Assembly (NCBI GenBank): GCA_021203515.1
Contig: JAJQAY010000033.1
Span: 1 to 51,634, forward strand
Source of the DNA: Bacteroides sp.
GTDB lineage: Bacteria > Bacteroidota > Bacteroidia > Bacteroidales > Bacteroidaceae
Length of the DNA stretch: 51,634 nucleotides
Reading direction: 5' to 3'
Shown piece by piece: positions 10,572-19,853 of this stretch (the stretch's first letter is position 1; every line of letters begins with the position of its first letter). The notes below the pieces were generated by a model that saw only the letters and a list, made by a program, of their open reading frames with translations, was not told the DNA's origin and ran no database searches. The position numbers and the translations under genes were made by a program.

Positions 10572-11062
10572 TGGAGTAGATATGAATTAACGCTAAATAA
10601 TAACCTAAAGTATTATGGGCGGTGCGGCTAATGTGCTAAAAAGTAAAGGTGCTTCATTTTCTGTTGATATGAATTATCCATTCGCCACGATCAAATACTT
10701 AAGGACACCTTCTTTGTTTTGAAAAAGAGTTAATGGAGTAAGTCAAAAGATCGAATCGAATAACTGGACGATATGCTTGTTGTTGAATTTATCTGTGTTC
10801 ATTTTCCAGTTTTGATATTACTCAAAAAGCGATGGCGACAGTAATTTCAGACAAATAAGTAAGGGCTTGTCCATATGTGGATGAATTCTAAGGATGGATT
10901 AATAACTTTACTTATAATAGCCAAGGTTTGCGTACTGTTCGTCTTATTTCTAATAATTGAGGTGAGTTAGTAAAAGCTATATTTTGACTTCTTTTTTGTT
11001 ATAGGAAGCCTTCTAATATAGGTTGTTTCATAACTGTCTAATAAAAAGGAGTCCTCTCTGTT
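10572..11062. other. Degenerate intergenic stretch
   Basis: Only short fragments are seen, for example a 35-codon frame from about 10615. A plus-strand peptide near 10900-10970 (NNFTYNSQGLRTVRLISNN) resembles the end of a Bacteroides FISUMP-type surface protein, but this is too weak to call. It ends at the left terminus of the IS3-like element. Confidence 0.3.
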
Positions 11063-11071
11063 TGAAGTGAA

Positions 11072-11101
11072 CCCTAAAAGTTAGACAAAAAACTTTTAGG
11101 G
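11072..11101. repeat. 11-bp stem hairpin at IS3 left end
   Basis: CCCTAAAAGTT (11072-11082) and its exact complement (11091-11101) flank an 8-nt loop, directly inside the left terminal repeat and before orfA. Such structures in IS elements can block read-through expression from outside promoters. That role is inferred. Confidence 0.6.
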
Positions 11102-11117
11102 TTTATTTATATTAAGA

Positions 11118-11576
11118 CATCACACATTAGAGGAAAAGCAAGAAATCATTCGGCTTCATGAATCAGGCGTGAGCATGATTGAATTGATGACTCGCTTTCA
11201 TGTCCGAGATCATTATTTGTATATTCTATTTGGGAGATACCAGAAATATGGTATGGAAGGTTTAGAGAATTACAAGAAAACAGTAGTAAGTTTCGAATTA
11301 AAGGAACAAATCATCCAAGAGTATGCGGCCGATTGTTTACCTTTGTGGCAACTCTGCGTGAAGTATGACGTCAGCCATTCCAGTGTTTGCCGTTGGATAC
11401 GGCAATATAAGTCTGGCGAACATGAAGAATTGTACCATCATAACCAGCGTGGGCGATCGAAAAAGCATATGGGACGACCAAAGAAGAAAGAACCTCAAAC
11501 GGAACTGGAACAACTACAGGCAGAGAATTTACGCCTGCGGGCCGAGAATGCGTTGCTAAAAAAGCAAAGGCTTTGA
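11118..11576 (+). CDS. IS3 OrfA (HTH subunit)
   Basis: The frame is open from about 11118 (LEEKQEIIRLHESG), upstream of the first in-frame start candidates; an ATG at 11175 would cut the first helix. It has two helix-turn-helix segments (SMIELMTRFHV and WQLCVKYDVSHSSVCRWI) and a C-terminal leucine zipper (LEQLQAENLRLRAENALLKK), the standard OrfA plan for the IS3 family. The 3' end carries a slippery heptamer for making the OrfAB fusion. No clear initiation codon is visible, so this gene may also be damaged. Confidence 0.7.
   Translation, partial: HHTLEEKQEIIRLHESGVSMIELMTRFHVRDHYLYILFGRYQKYGMEGLENYKKTVVSFELKEQIIQEYAADCLPLWQLCVKYDVSHSSVCRWIRQYKSGEHEELYHHNQRGRSKKHMGRPKKKEPQTELEQLQAENLRLRAENALLKKQRL
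11558..11564 (+). promoter_or_regulatory. A AAA AAG slippery site for -1 frameshifting
   Basis: The heptamer lies in the orfA frame as CTA AAA AAG, four codons before the orfA stop. A -1 shift enters the orfB frame (KKAKALMEERSAK). This is the classical IS150/IS3 recoding signal. Confidence 0.65.
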
Positions 11577-12469
11577 TGGAAGAAAGAAGTGCCAAATCGA
11601 AAGATTCTGGTCTAAAGTCATCCATTCATTAAGGCCAGAATATGGTCTCGACTTGTTGTTAGAGATTAAAGGGATGGCTCGTTCTACGTTTTATTACTAC
11701 CTACGATATGGTAAGGTTTCAACGTTCGAGAAGGAAAAGAACGCATACAAGAGATTTTTCAGGAAAGCAAAGAGTGCTATGGATATCATCGTATAACCTT
11801 GCAATTACGTAATGAGGGATATACGATAAATCACAAGACTGTTGAGAGACTGATGCGTGAACTAGGAATAAAGTGTTTGATACGTAAGAAAAGGTATCGG
11901 TCATATAAGGGAACTGTAGGCAAGATCGCTCCAAACATTTTAAACAGGAATTTTAAGGCAGATTGTCCTTACTATAAACTTGCCACAGATGTGTCACAAA
12001 TATCAATCGGAGGACAGAAAAGTTTTCTATCGCCTGTGATAGATATGTTTAACGGAGAAATACTAAGTTATAATGTGGCTGACAGAGCGGATTTGGAACA
12101 AATAAACAAAATATTGAAGGATGTTTTGCTATTACAGACAAATTCCCAAAGGAAAATGGAATCATATTGCATTCTGATCAAGGATGGCAATACCAACATA
12201 AAGATTATCAAAATGCCTTGAACGAACATGGACTATTACAAAGCATGTCGAGAAAAGGGAATTGCTTGGATAACTCTGTTATGGAAAACTTCTTTGGACT
12301 TATGAAGTCCGAACTATTATACACCAAGGATTTTAAATCCATGGAGGAGTTCAAGGGAGAACTGGAGGAATATATTGATTGGTATAATAATAAAAGAATT
12401 AAAACGAAGCTAAAGACAATTCCGAGCTCATTATTTAGAGTATTTGTAACGTTAGTATTGAATGTCTAA
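11577..12469 (+). pseudogene. IS3 OrfB transposase, multiple frameshifts
   Basis: Pieces in different frames show the rve/DDE catalytic core. The first Asp is in LATDVSQISI (about 11978), the second in HSDQGWQYQ (about 12168) and the Glu in NSVMENFFGLMKSE (about 12275). The N-terminal region (IERFWSKVIHSLRPEYGLDL, then KTVERLMRELGIK) is split by at least two shifts, and a further shift falls just before the second Asp. No single frame encodes the triad, so the element is inactive unless these are sequencing errors. Confidence 0.7.
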
Positions 12470-12487
12470 CTTTGGGGAGGCAGTACA

Positions 12488-12887
12488 GATAAACACATCC
12501 CCATTGTGAGGGTTGGCGCCCATTGTATTGGTCATAAGGCCACATAATGTATGGAAACTTTTTATCATGTCGGTTGGCTCGCTAAATAATAAATAGCGGT
12601 TATTGTCCCCTAAGCTAAACATGGCCTGTTACGGATAAAATGATACTTCTTAGCTGGGAATCATCAAGCTCGCCTTGTATTCTCATTATCATACCGGATA
12701 CTGTTTGCAGCTCAATATTGACCGCGCCGTGGATCTTTGCCTGGGGCTGGTTGAACGGGGGGGCTTTCCTGGAAAGGTTTGGGCACGGGATGAAAGTACC
12801 TTCACGGCCAAGTGCCAAATTCATGGCGCCTATCTCCCGAATACCGGCGTTTGGCATCATAAAATCGTCAAAGGGGAATGCCTAATT
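12488..12887 (-). pseudogene. IS66 tnpA end and tnpB start, truncated
   Basis: ATG at 12622 reads MFSLGDNNRYLLF, then a segment with TDMIKSFHTLCGL and NPHNGDVFI. This matches the start of IS66 TnpB (DMRKG...L..L, NP..G.vFlF pattern); about 45 residues remain before the IS3 right end at 12487. The upstream frame (ending 12615, ...IQGELDDSQLRSIIL) overlaps the tnpB start at ATGTTTAG, as IS66 tnpA and tnpB often do, but it is recognised only weakly. No other IS66 part is visible on the left side of the IS3. Confidence 0.5.
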
Positions 12888-12916
12888 CTGAAAGGCGGGA
12901 TTTAAAACTTACATTA

Positions 12917-13201
12917 TTATCCTTGCAATAAAGGACAATAGAGGCGACTTCTTCTTTGCTCATCATAATCGTATGCTTTTGTTGTTAGGAAGGCAAAGAT
13001 AAGGTGCCGGGAAGACATGTAAAAGATGTATTTCACAGGAGGCTTACCCTTAAACCACTTACGCATCAATATAAAACCGGATTGATCATTAGAGAACTGA
13101 CGGTGTATCTCTTCACACATTTTCTGCCTTTTCCTGTCATAATAAACCACATCTATTGTCTTTTTAGACACATCGATGCCTACAAACCATTTCTTTTCCA
13201 T
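12917..13201 (-). pseudogene. IS110-family transposase, N-terminal fragment
   Basis: The start MEKKWFVGIDVSKKTIDVVYYD is the N-terminal RuvC-like (DEDD) domain motif of IS110 transposases, with the first catalytic Asp in GIDVSK. The frame loses family resemblance after about residue 55 and stops at 12917. The rest of the DEDD domain and the serine-bearing C-terminal domain are missing. The flank on its 5' side (13202-13430) is described separately. Confidence 0.7.
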
Positions 13202-13430
13202 AATCTTTATTTATCTTTTAAGAGTTAACCAAGGAGTTGAACAAACTATATCCTTTAATAAGTCGTGAGCTTAAAATTCTAATTGGATCTGCTCAACTGA
13301 AATGAGAGTATGGACTAATTCACGTTATGAGTATATGAAACTCAGAGTTCGATATAGTTCACCATACTCTCAGGTTAACTTTTATTCACTACAAAAGTAG
13401 TTATTCTACCTCAATTGTAAGATGATGCAA
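13202..13430 (-). other. Structured non-coding flank of IS110 remnant, possible bridge RNA region
   Basis: About 230 bp with no gene, upstream of the IS110 transposase start. It contains an 11-bp inverted repeat (TGAGAGTATGG 13303-13313 with its complement 13362-13372), and between the arms a small TGAGT/ACTCA hairpin. In IS110 elements the long non-coding end on the 5' side of the transposase encodes the bridge RNA that pairs with target and donor DNA. Location and fold fit, but no RNA homology was tested. Confidence 0.35.
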
Positions 13431-13449
13431 ATCTAAAGTTCGATATAAC

Positions 13450-13674
13450 TTAAAATAGCGTAAGTTGCCTGTCCTTGATAACATTCACATCAATGGCAGG
13501 CTTCTTTTCAAAGAAACAGTACGCGGCAATAGCTGAAAGAGTATTTGCTATAAAATTGTTGAATGAACGGTGTCTGGAATGTTCAATCTGTGCAATATTC
13601 TTCAATTTATCATTAACCGTTTCAATCAATGCACGTTTGCGCAATAAAATCTTGTCCGTCACACCCATTGTAGA
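13450..13674 (-). pseudogene. IS982-family transposase, C-terminal fragment
   Basis: About 75 residues with the typical IS982 tail: LIETVNDKLKNIAQIEHSRH followed by RSFNNFIANTLSAIAAYCFF. The catalytic core upstream is missing; the join to the next gene is at about 13680. A GTTCGATATA motif at 13438-13447, just past the stop, recurs at 13347-13356 and may derive from IS ends. Confidence 0.7.
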
Positions 13675-13682
13675 GTCTATTT

Positions 13683-15358
13683 TTAAGAGAAAACATCTTT
13701 AAATAATGACGGAAAATACTTAGGATTAAGCCAAACTCGTCTCAGTCGTTCACTAATAGGCCGCAATTGATTATCAATTTTACTCAAATAAGAACTCATT
13801 GTACGTTTACGCTTTCTTTTCTGTTTTGATTTGAAAGCATCTGTCATTTTATTAGTATGATTATGGATGATTTTTCTGAAATTATTTTGCTTTTGTTTAA
13901 GATAAGGGAGCCAATAAATTAAGGTATCAATATCTATAATGGTCAAATCCTTAACTAATGGATTCTTTGAGAATTTATCCCCGATTTTTTCTCTATACCA
14001 TGTATTTAGTCTATAATTTAATCCTTGACACATAAATATTCTATCACTAACCAACAAAATTGGATATATAACTAAATCATTCCTAGTGTTAGCACCGTCT
14101 TCATACTTAAATGTTTTATCTGCAATCTTTCTTATTGAATATATGAGTTGATCTATGCCGATACCATTTTTATTAAATTTAGTCTGCATAACTTCATTTA
14201 TCTTTTCAATATCACCAGAGCTCTTAACCGCTTTTGCAACCATTATATCTTTATTTTCAAAAAGATAAACTCTATCCTTATATCTTGCATAATAATCAGG
14301 TTCATTTTTATGGTCTCCGGTTTCTTTCTTTTTAATATATGAAGAATCATGAAATAGCTCGTCCAAGATATTCTTCATCAAAAACATCTCAGAAAACTCA
14401 GTATTGTAGAAATTGAAAAATGTGCGATCTTTGTCGGATAAACCATGTTTTTTTTGTTAAAACTATCTTTTAAAACAAATTTTGTACTTTTCGTGAACTT
14501 ATCTAAAACAAAGAAGAAATCTATAACAATATATACGTTATCCCCGACTTTCAACATAGGGTAATTTCGTAAATTCGTAAAATCATTATCTTCGTCAATA
14601 ACTTCAGAAACAAAACTGTCTAAAAATGTATTTGGTTCTTATCTTCAACAATAAACTCATAGCCACCATATTCCTTCATTACAGATAAGTGAGCTAACAG
14701 ATATTTAACTTGATATAGTAGTTCTTTCGTATCACTGATAAAAAAATAGGTACATAAAGAGTCTTCCAAATATTTATATTCATTTTTCGATTTAAAAAAA
14801 TCAAGTAAATAGGTAAATCTAATAAGAGTGCAATATATTAGTTTGTAAAAATCAATATCATTTTGCTCATAAAGACCAAGATCTGCAAGAGGAAAGGAGA
14901 AAGGAATTGACATATCAACAATTTTCTCAAAGTTTTCTTCCGATAAAGTTTTTTTTCTCGTCTTTGGCATTCAACTCCTCATTTATAACAAGAAATGTTT
15001 TAAAAAAATTCAATTCTCCTCTATCTATATCAACATTAGATTGGTCGTTATCATCTAAGAGTTCTTTTTTCTTTGATAATATAAACTCAGCGACTTTTAA
15101 ACTTGCCTCTCTTGATATGACAACAGGTTTGTTAGACACGTTGTTTTCTATACAATATTTCAAAACCCTATTGACAATTTCTTCTCCAATTTTTGGATTG
15201 GAAAAGAAATTGTCAAAATTCGGCTGCGGATAATGGTTAGCAAATCCTATATATTTAAACAGAATATTTATAGGAATTTCTTTAAGATAATCTAAAATTT
15301 CTCTTTTTCTTTCGTCCGGAAAAATATTCTTAAATTCTAATCGTAATATTGTCTGCAT
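13683..15358 (-). pseudogene. Large protein with PD-(D/E)xK-like motif, three frameshifts
   Basis: Reading across breaks gives one protein of about 558 residues from ATG 15358. Breaks: A8 at 14949-14956 one too long; T5 on the coding strand at 14621-14625 one too short; A8 at 14448-14455 one too short. The N-terminal 300 residues are helical with no recognised domain. In the last 234 residues an EPD is followed 13 residues after the Asp by ENK (LFENKD), after a strand-like stretch, which is the PD-Xn-ExK pattern of restriction-like nucleases. The C-terminus is basic (KQKRKRKRTM) and ends at the IS982 remnant, so it may be truncated. The family is unknown to me; a defence nuclease role is inferred. 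Confidence 0.5.
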
Positions 15359-15499
15359 GTCTTGATTCTAAAAGTATAGATACAAGGATATTACTTTACT
15401 TTGTGAATTTATTCATAATATATGTGTTATTCAGCAATATTAAGGCTAAATCTACATCATTCACTTCCCAATCTAAGCCACCACTTAATCATAAAAAGG

Positions 15500-15676
15500 T
15501 TAAGAAAGAAAAAGAGAGGCCTGTTTTAGCATTCTGTGCGAATACCAATCATAACGCCACCTCGCCCTGTAAGTTTGTAGAGTTCTGATTAATAAATGTA
15601 TGGGCTTTACCATTTCGTTTTTCCAAATTAGATATTTCGTATTCCGGTCTATACAACAAAAATTCGGGATTTTCAT
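15500..15676 (-). CDS. Small basic ORF of 58 residues
   Basis: Starts at an ATG overlapping the preceding stop (TAATG at 15674-15678), as in tightly packed phage operons. It is rich in Arg, Lys and aromatic residues (WKNEMVKPIHLLIRTLQTYR) and unlike any family I know. Only the coupling supports it. The remainder of 15359-15499 holds no feature I can support. Confidence 0.3.
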   Translation of the reverse strand: MKIPNFCCIDRNTKYLIWKNEMVKPIHLLIRTLQTYRARWRYDWYSHRMLKQASLFLS

Positions 15677-16274
15677 TACCGGATTTGTATATACTCGGAA
15701 TACTTAATTTCCACGTATGGATTATCGCTCGAAACGGTCTGGTGCACTGCTTTCACCTTTTTCCAGAATATCCACTGTCTCTTATATTCTATCCATATTC
15801 CCTGGTGCAATGTTACCGGAATCCGGATTTCTCCTTTCAGTCATTCGTCCTCGATCAATCTGGCCAATCGGATATAGGGCGTTATCATCTCCACCTTTTG
15901 CTGCTTCACCGGCAGGGCATCACGCACCACAGCTGTGTCCCTGTTCACCGCATTGACCGGGCCGGACACCTCCAGACCATGACGTGCTGTCGCTTCAAGG
16001 TGCTTGATTTTTACACCCGGTCGTCCGATCGTTTCAGCATACTCGGCACGCAGACGTTTATACTCGTCCACCGTCAGCCGGAGCGACTTTACATCTATAG
16101 CCATGGTCACCGAATCCACCTGCATTTGCTTCATATCCGAAAACAAGGCTTCCGTATTTTCCTGGTAACGGTCTCGTTCCTTGCACAACCGTACGATACT
16201 CCGCTGTTGCCACCACACGGCTGCTCCCAGGGAAGCCGGGAGAGCAGTAAATATTTGGATGCAATCTTATTCAT
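15676..16274 (-). pseudogene. DUF6549-like coiled-coil protein (prophage-type), broken
   Basis: ATG 16274 overlaps the stop of the upstream gene (ATGAATAA). After one shift near 16230 the frame gives a short hydrophobic start, WWQQRSIVRLCKERDRYQEN and a long coiled coil (VKSLRLTVDEYKRLRAEYAE). An in-frame TGA at 15841-15843 interrupts it. Beyond the stop the same frame continues sensibly (EIRIPVTLHQGIWIEYKRQW, VEIKYSEYIQIR) to TAA at 15676. About 199 residues in total. A membrane anchor plus coiled coil resembles Rz/spanin-like lysis proteins. GC content is visibly higher than in the neighbours. Confidence 0.5.
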
Positions 16275-16706
16275 CGGTTACTGACATTTGGGGAATAAAC
16301 CATGAAACTCGTCCTGATAGGCTTCCTCCAGTAATACCATAAAGCCTTTCACTTAGCGTTCCGGCTGGGAGAGATCTTCCACCACCAAACTGCGAAGCCC
16401 CACCAAGGCTTCCTGTCTCATCCGCGACAATTTCGGCGAAACAACCACTTGTATAAATAGATGCTCTCTCATCCTTCTCTTGATTTACAATAAACAATAA
16501 ATCAAACTCCTGACGACAGCGTTTTTCCAGACTTCTGACCACCTTTTCCCAGTATTTCCGGAAAGACAAATACTCCGCCCGTATATCCCGGTCACCCGCT
16601 TCCAACTTGCTGATGAGCCTGCTTTTTGTGCGTTCAACGTTTCCGAGTAAAACATGTTCTCCGACATTATAAGCCAGTGTCCCCAGTAAAAGTTATCCAA
16701 ACTCAT
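16267..16706 (-). pseudogene. Hypothetical protein, prophage-like, frameshifted
   Basis: Two frames join near 16610: MSLDNFYWG at 16706, then LEAGDRDIRAEYLSFRKYWE with EKRCRQEFDLLFIVNQEKDE, and a Gly/Ser-rich end stopping at 16267. About 145 residues. The helical, charged middle is clear but the family is not recognised. It is translationally coupled to the downstream DUF6549-like gene and shares its higher GC content, so both probably come from one prophage or conjugative-element module. Confidence 0.4.
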
Positions 16707-16783
16707 TAATTAAAAGTTTTGATTTATAATGTAATATCCCTGTTTTGTGTTGGATAATATCTTTCTCTAAAAAATTATGCAAA

Positions 16784-19102
16784 CTATAATTCATGGCTCA
16801 ATAGTGCTAAAGTCATATTAATATATTGTTGGGCTTCAGCCATTGTTAAGTTTACTTCGGAATATATATATCGTTCTTCAATAGAACCATGATGGCCTCT
16901 CCATGATATGGCAACCAACTGATTAAGTTTATCTATTACTTCAACTTTATTAGGATTAATAAATACACACGGAGACTTTTGTAAATTACTAACTATATTT
17001 CCAAAAGTCTGATCTGGATCTGGAATGTACCGGCAATATTTCAACTTTATAAATGTTTCTAACGATATGCGTATTGAATTTATTGCATTTTCTTGATTAT
17101 CAGTCAATGGATTGCTTAAAAAGTTCTCCATCGAATCCAAAGCTCTCTGATAATTATCAATCCACTCTTTCTTAATCTGATGTTCTCGAATAGATGATTT
17201 ACCATTTATATTTATAATCTGTAAGCTCTTCTTATCACAAGTTTTGATAAGACTTCGACTATTTAATTCAATAAGAAAATGCAGATTATGGCTTAAAACA
17301 ATCGTTTGCTCGCTATGTTGATAAAGAAGGACCAATTGGTGAATAGTTGCATTGCGACGATTTAGATCCAAACTTGTTAACGGGTCATCAAACACAACAA
17401 TCTGGTTTGGCAAATTGGATTCCGTCGTTAATTTTGCCAAGAAAAAACTAAAAGCAATAGTATTTTTATCACCTTCACTCAAAATGTTTTTGAAAGAGGT
17501 GTTACTTTCACCTTCTTGTTTTATAGGTGTGCCATTGAAAGTCAATGTATAACTAAGGTTAGCTTCTTTGGCCCTCCCTTTAATTCCGCCATCCTTAATC
17601 TCTAAAATTTGAAATTTTGTACTAAATACATCACGGAGATAATAGTTAATTTTCTGCCCATATTGTTCGAATACCCGATTTGATTCTGTTTTCTGTTCAA
17701 CTTGAAACAATTTATTTATCTTTTGTAGTCTTTTGAGATGATTGTTTGCCAATCCATACATGAAACATTTGTTGATTAAAGGAGCTTGAAATCTTTCTTT
17801 ATTCAATTCTAACTTATTTAATTCTTTTGTAACATCCTCAATCTTGCGTATTTTTGTTCTCAATTCTAAAATTCTGGTATTATACAGAAGCGCATATTCA
17901 TTAATAGCTCTTATCTTTTCTGAGAGAGTTTGTAGTTCTGTAACGCATTCATCTGCTACAATCGTAGAAACTTCATCTATAGGATTAGCAAATTTTGTAT
18001 CAACAGCATCTTTCAATGACTGTAAACGACCGCATAATGTGTCAAAGTTATAATCAAAAACAAGTTTCTCACTTTCTATTGTTATATAGTTCGCCCAAAA
18101 ATTATTTAGCTCTTCAAATTGTTTATTAGCACTAATAACTTGGTTTATATAAAGTTCTATATTGATAGAGGAAAGCCTTTCTTTTAATACTTTGGCTTCA
18201 CGAACTGCATTGATATATTTTTCACTGAAATATTGGTTATATCCCTCAATTAGTTTAATACCTTCGATGGAGTTTCCGCAGAACGGGCATTCGTTCTTTC
18301 CAAGGCTATTTATTGTCTGAAAACCAGTATATACCCATTGCGCACTCTTTTCTATGCCATTAGATTTTAACTTGTCAAGATGTGATTTCACTATATCTAA
18401 ATATTCTTTACCAATACCATTAATTGAAATCGAAAGGATACGTTTCAAGTATTCCACATCAAGAGAAAAAGGTATTTCAGGGAATAAAGGCGATGTTGAT
18501 TGTTTTAGAATTACATTATTATTTTGGGCAACTTTTAGCTCTTTCTTTTTGGCATCTATCAAAGTGTCAATATCTGCCAAAGGACTCAGATTATAAACTT
18601 TTTCAACATCTTGACATTTAGATGCTATCTGAATCTGATTGGTTAAACCAACTATTTCATTATTTTTGCTTTCGATTAGTTGCTTTGCCCTTTCTATTTT
18701 CTTCGCAATGTCAACCCCTGTGTCACCTAAAACGAATTTGTATAAATGTTTTCGATGATCGCTACTTATTTGGAATCCTGTATATACATTTTCAGAAACG
18801 AAGTGGGTATCAAATACAGTTACATTAGGTTTATTCCTATTCCATTTGATCCCATTATAATTCAATTGACCACTTTCATCTTTTATACACACTTCGGATG
18901 CTGTAATAGCACCTATTCTTTTGCGTTGAGATATTACAATAGGATTGTTTACACTCATAGAATGTAAAATACGTGCAAGTGTTGTTTTTCCTGCACCATT
19001 TTCAGCATATATAAGATTCATCCTTTTGAGAGTTACATCACCTGATGCGACATAATCCTCATAGTTTCCAATATTTTTAATTATCTCTATCTTTTGTATC
19101 AT
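16784..19102 (-). CDS. RloC/PrrC-like ATPase (AAA_13), candidate anticodon nuclease
   Basis: 772 residues, intact. It has Walker A AENGAGKTT (33-41), a long coiled-coil insertion with a zinc-hook type CPFC (C272, C275), signature ILSEGDKN, Walker B IVVFDDPLTSLD and H-loop VLSHNLHF. RloC is known to combine an SMC-like ATPase with zinc hook and a C-terminal anticodon nuclease. In PrrC the nuclease triad is R320-E324-H356. Here the C-terminal region has R678-x3-E682 (SIRISLETF) and H737/H738 (WRGHHG): same R-to-E spacing, longer gap to His. This supports a tRNA-cleaving abortive infection enzyme, but triad equivalence is inferred. PrrC normally sits with a type I restriction system; none is seen here, and RloC can act alone. 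Confidence 0.7.
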   Translation of the reverse strand: MIQKIEIIKNIGNYEDYVASGDVTLKRMNLIYAENGAGKTTLARILHSMSVNNPIVISQRKRIGAITASEVCIKDESGQLNYNGIKWNRNKPNVTVFDTHFVSENVYTGFQISSDHRKHLYKFVLGDTGVDIAKKIERAKQLIESKNNEIVGLTNQIQIASKCQDVEKVYNLSPLADIDTLIDAKKKELKVAQNNNVILKQSTSPLFPEIPFSLDVEYLKRILSISINGIGKEYLDIVKSHLDKLKSNGIEKSAQWVYTGFQTINSLGKNECPFCGNSIEGIKLIEGYNQYFSEKYINAVREAKVLKERLSSINIELYINQVISANKQFEELNNFWANYITIESEKLVFDYNFDTLCGRLQSLKDAVDTKFANPIDEVSTIVADECVTELQTLSEKIRAINEYALLYNTRILELRTKIRKIEDVTKELNKLELNKERFQAPLINKCFMYGLANNHLKRLQKINKLFQVEQKTESNRVFEQYGQKINYYLRDVFSTKFQILEIKDGGIKGRAKEANLSYTLTFNGTPIKQEGESNTSFKNILSEGDKNTIAFSFFLAKLTTESNLPNQIVVFDDPLTSLDLNRRNATIHQLVLLYQHSEQTIVLSHNLHFLIELNSRSLIKTCDKKSLQIININGKSSIREHQIKKEWIDNYQRALDSMENFLSNPLTDNQENAINSIRISLETFIKLKYCRYIPDPDQTFGNIVSNLQKSPCVFINPNKVEVIDKLNQLVAISWRGHHGSIEERYIYSEVNLTMAEAQQYINMTLALLSHEL

Positions 19103-19377
19103 GTTTTTGTGTTAAAATTTTAATTGCATGGCTGAATATTACAAATATGCATTAATTATATGAAACTTACGATTTTCATGTGTTCTTTGAAGTTTTCAGG
19201 AAGTTACTTTAACATAAATTATTAAAAACAATTAGCAATCACCATCTATGGTGAAAATTTCTGCTTGGTATTTCTATAAATTTTATTGTATTTGTCAATG
19301 GTCTTAACTTAATGCAAAAAATGGGAGACGTACTAGAACAACTTTAAAGATTCTTGTCTTATGTAAGAGTCACATTT

Positions 19378-19406
19378 AGTTCAAGGTGACAGAAACACCT
19401 TGAACT
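19378..19406. terminator. 11-bp stem-loop, possible terminator
   Basis: AGTTCAAGGTG (19378-19388) and its perfect complement (19396-19406) enclose a 7-nt loop, just downstream of the minus-strand integrase fragment that ends at 19419. A clear T run does not directly follow on the minus strand, so the terminator role is tentative. Confidence 0.45.
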
Positions 19407-19418
19407 AAACATATATTT

Positions 19419-19778
19419 TTATCTCAGACCAAGTATTGCAGCTAAAGAATCTTTCTTTTTGACTTTTTTGTATTTCTTTTCAATGCTCAAGGTCAGACTA
19501 TCTTCCATGAAACAGAGAGCCTTTGCTATTTGTCCGGAAGACACTCCCACATATTTCATGGTCGTTTCGATACTTTCATGCCCCAACAGTCTCTGTATCT
19601 GAGCCGGATTCACGCCATCTTCCAGCCAGTGGGTGGCTCGTGCATGACGAAAACTGTGGCAGTGAAAACTTTTAGGAAATTCAGGTTGTCCCTGTGATGC
19701 AATTTTGGTATAAATATTAAACCATTTTCCAATTACTTCTTGAGTGATTAATTTATTTGTTTGAAAAAGTGTAACCAA
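19419..19778 (-). pseudogene. Tyrosine recombinase, C-terminal catalytic fragment
   Basis: 119 residues holding the second half of the catalytic domain: HSFRHARATHW (H-x-x-R box), IQRLLGHESIETTMKYV (conserved His and the nucleophilic Tyr), then a basic tail. The first catalytic Arg and the whole DNA-binding N-terminus are missing, and the frame starts abruptly near 19778. It differs in type from the N-terminal integrase fragment at 9079-9605. It marks another truncated mobile-element end. Confidence 0.7.
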
Positions 19779-19853
19779 CTCGGATTATTCGTTCCAAAAA
19801 GTGTAGAACGGTATCTGTATGACTTAATATTTGCAGTTCAGAATTTTACTAGA

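Larger units (their letters stand above)
11063..12487 (+). mobile_element. IS3-family (IS150-like) insertion sequence, degenerate
   Basis: About 1,425 bp, bounded by imperfect 25-bp terminal inverted repeats: left 11063-11087 and right 12463-12487, 18 of 25 positions matching, with AAAGTTAGACA-type inner ends. It holds orfA and a frameshifted orfB with the DDE triad. No target duplication is obvious. The right end falls within IS66 tnpB-like sequence, so this element, or a deletion at its end, interrupted an older IS66. Confidence 0.75.

Noticed and set aside
12640..12905. Plus-strand reading frames of 76-81 codons over the IS66 remnant
   Set aside because: They are antisense to the tnpA/tnpB overlap, which has recognisable IS66 features.
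9079..19778. The two integrase fragments as halves of one integrase split by insertion
   Set aside because: The catalytic fragment is of a different recombinase subtype from the N-terminal fragment.
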